From Moraxellaceae bacterium (GTDB taxonomy: Bacteria; Pseudomonadota; Gammaproteobacteria; Pseudomonadales; Moraxellaceae), in assembly GCA_030146505.1 (NCBI GenBank), contig JASLCO010000278.1:1-7023 (forward strand): 7,023 bases of DNA. The letters are read 5' to 3'. The position numbers were made by a program, and so were the translations under genes. A model generated the notes under the pieces. The model ran no database searches. It was not told the origin of the DNA and saw nothing but the letters and a program-made list of their open reading frames with translations. Below, in pieces: positions 5,741-7,023 of the stretch. Position 1 is the first letter of the stretch. Every line of letters begins with the position of its first letter.

Positions 5741-7023
5741 TCAGAAGGGAAGATGATCAATCAGGGCACGTGCCCCGCCCAGCAGCAGGCCGATAAAGGC
5801 GCCAACCACCACACCGTTCACGCGTATCATATGCAGGTCGCCGCCGACTTCGGTTTCTATCTTGGCGATCATCTCGCGCGTATCCCAGTCGTGAATCTTC
5901 TCGCTGACATAGGTGATGATGGCGTCGGCATAGTCGGTGGTGAACACCACTACGGCTTCCTCGATTTCCCGGTTAAGCACCTGACGGACTTTTTCGTTGT
6001 GCTGCAGCTGTTCGCCCAGACGCAGCAGGATGTCGCGCAGATTGGCGGCCAGGCCTGAGTCCGGCCGCTCCAGATCTTTCTTCACGGCTTCACGCAGGAT
6101 GACCACGGCACTGGTCATGAAGCTCACCATCGACTCACTTTCTACCAGGGCATTCTTGGTGGCATTCAGGCGCTTGGAGGCCGAGGAGCTTTTCTTGCGC
6201 AGGTCCTTCATGAGCTGGGTGGCATTCTCTTCCAGGCTCACGCGCCAGGGGTGCTCACGGTTTTCCAGCAGATTGGCCACCTGATCCATAAAGGTATTGA
6301 TGGTGCGCTGCTGCACATCTATGCCTATCCAGCTGGCACCACGGGCGAGGCCGCCCACGCCCAGTTCTTCAAAGACTGTCGCTGCAAATTCACGCGCCTT
6401 TTCCGGATTGGCTTTTATCCATTTGTCCGCCGCATCCAGACCACGCTGCAAGGCTTCATGATGGAAATCGTTTTCCAGCACAGCACGCAGCATCTCGCTA
6501 GCCATATGGTGTATGGGCGTACCCTTGGCCCAGGCCACGGCATTCTGCTGCAGGAATTTCTCGATATCCTCGCTTTCAAATATCTGCAGCAGGCGCGGGC
6601 CGGTGCGCTGTATGACGTCGGTGATGATGGTCACGTTGTCTGGCTGAGCCAGCCACTTGCCGATAAACAGGCTGGCATCGGTTTTTTGCAGGGATTTGCG
6701 CACGATGGGCGCGGCCAGGAAATTTTCCTGTACGAAGCGGCCCATGGACTCGGCAATCCGGGCCTTGTTGCGCGGAATGATTTCCGTGTGTTCCAGCAAA
6801 AGGCGAGGTACCGGAATTTTTCCGAAGGGATTGCGGAAAAGCACGGTCACCGCATACCAGTCAGCCAGACCACCGACCACGCCGGCCTCGGCCGCCAGCG
6901 CGAGTATGCCTATGGCCGTAGCCTGCTCAGGCAGCATCTTTTCCAGTATCAGGAACAGTAGCCAGAGCAGGGCAGCGGTGATGAGGGCGATATTGGCGAG
7001 GGTGCGGCTGCGGTTCAGGCTGG
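5741..7023 (-). CDS. DUF445 family membrane protein (YjiN-like), 5' partial
   Basis: The stop is at 5741-5743, and the frame stays open through the ATG at 6935-6937 to the window edge, giving about 426 visible residues, roughly the full family length. The 28 residues upstream of that ATG include a hydrophobic segment (TLANIALITAALLWLLFLIL) that fits the expected N-terminal membrane anchor, so the start lies just outside. Family marks follow: EAGVVGGLADWYAVTVLFR, then TEIIPRNKARIAESMGRFVQENFL-type sequence soon after. A long, charged, largely helical middle section contains a Ser/Lys-rich patch (RKKSSSASKR). The C-terminus has a hydrophobic stretch rich in Gly (NGVVVGAFIGLLLGGAR), so both ends may sit in the inner membrane. 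E. coli YjiN belongs to this family, whose function is not established to my knowledge. It converges on the acyl-CoA dehydrogenase and looks unrelated to the catabolic cluster. Confidence 0.9.
   Translation of the reverse strand, partial: SLNRSRTLANIALITAALLWLLFLILEKMLPEQATAIGILALAAEAGVVGGLADWYAVTVLFRNPFGKIPVPRLLLEHTEIIPRNKARIAESMGRFVQENFLAAPIVRKSLQKTDASLFIGKWLAQPDNVTIITDVIQRTGPRLLQIFESEDIEKFLQQNAVAWAKGTPIHHMASEMLRAVLENDFHHEALQRGLDAADKWIKANPEKAREFAATVFEELGVGGLARGASWIGIDVQQRTINTFMDQVANLLENREHPWRVSLEENATQLMKDLRKKSSSASKRLNATKNALVESESMVSFMTSAVVILREAVKKDLERPDSGLAANLRDILLRLGEQLQHNEKVRQVLNREIEEAVVVFTTDYADAIITYVSEKIHDWDTREMIAKIETEVGGDLHMIRVNGVVVGAFIGLLLGGARALIDHLPF

Noticed and set aside
6251..6961. 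Plus-strand open frame of 236 codons opposite the DUF445 gene
   Set aside because: The minus strand carries a clear DUF445 protein; the plus frame shows no domain and unusual composition.

Overview
The window reads as chromosomal DNA of a moderately GC-rich proteobacterium. Gamma- or betaproteobacterial is my best guess, based on protein style, clear Shine-Dalgarno sites, and a REP/REPIN-type palindrome of the sort common in Pseudomonas and Xanthomonas relatives. It is dense, ordinary-looking metabolic sequence. I see no rRNA, tRNA, CRISPR array, transposase or phage gene.

Layout: six genes lie on the plus strand and one on the minus strand. (1) 1-680, the 3' part of an ACAD10/11-type phosphotransferase (APH-fold kinase), cut by the window start. 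(2) 680-1366, a histidine-phosphatase-superfamily protein whose ATG overlaps the preceding stop codon (TGATG). (3) 1367-1526, an intergenic stretch almost filled by a nested palindromic element (1365-1506). (4) 1527-2291, a classical SDR oxidoreductase. (5) 2322-2681, a small DUF1304 membrane protein. (6) 2734-3783, a membrane-anchored SMP-30/strictosidine-synthase-like beta-propeller, preceded by an 8-codon upstream ORF that overlaps its start. (7) 3832-5655, a 607-residue acyl-CoA dehydrogenase of the DmdC-like long type. (8) 5656-5740, a convergent gap with a REPIN-like pair of inverted REPs. (9) 5741-7023 on the minus strand, a DUF445 (YjiN-like) membrane protein whose N-terminus is cut by the window end.

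The plus-strand genes are closely spaced and look like a fatty-acid or hydroxy-acid catabolic cluster. The kinase, SDR and acyl-CoA dehydrogenase are the same enzyme classes used to degrade 4-hydroxyacyl-CoAs (bacterial LvaA/LvaC/LvaD, mammalian ACAD10/11). A lactonase-like propeller could supply hydroxy acids from lactones. That pathway assignment is inference from domains and neighbourhood.

The best candidates for something undescribed are the nested palindrome at 1365-1506, the phosphatase that lacks the family's second catalytic histidine, and the lactonase-kinase-SDR-dehydrogenase combination.
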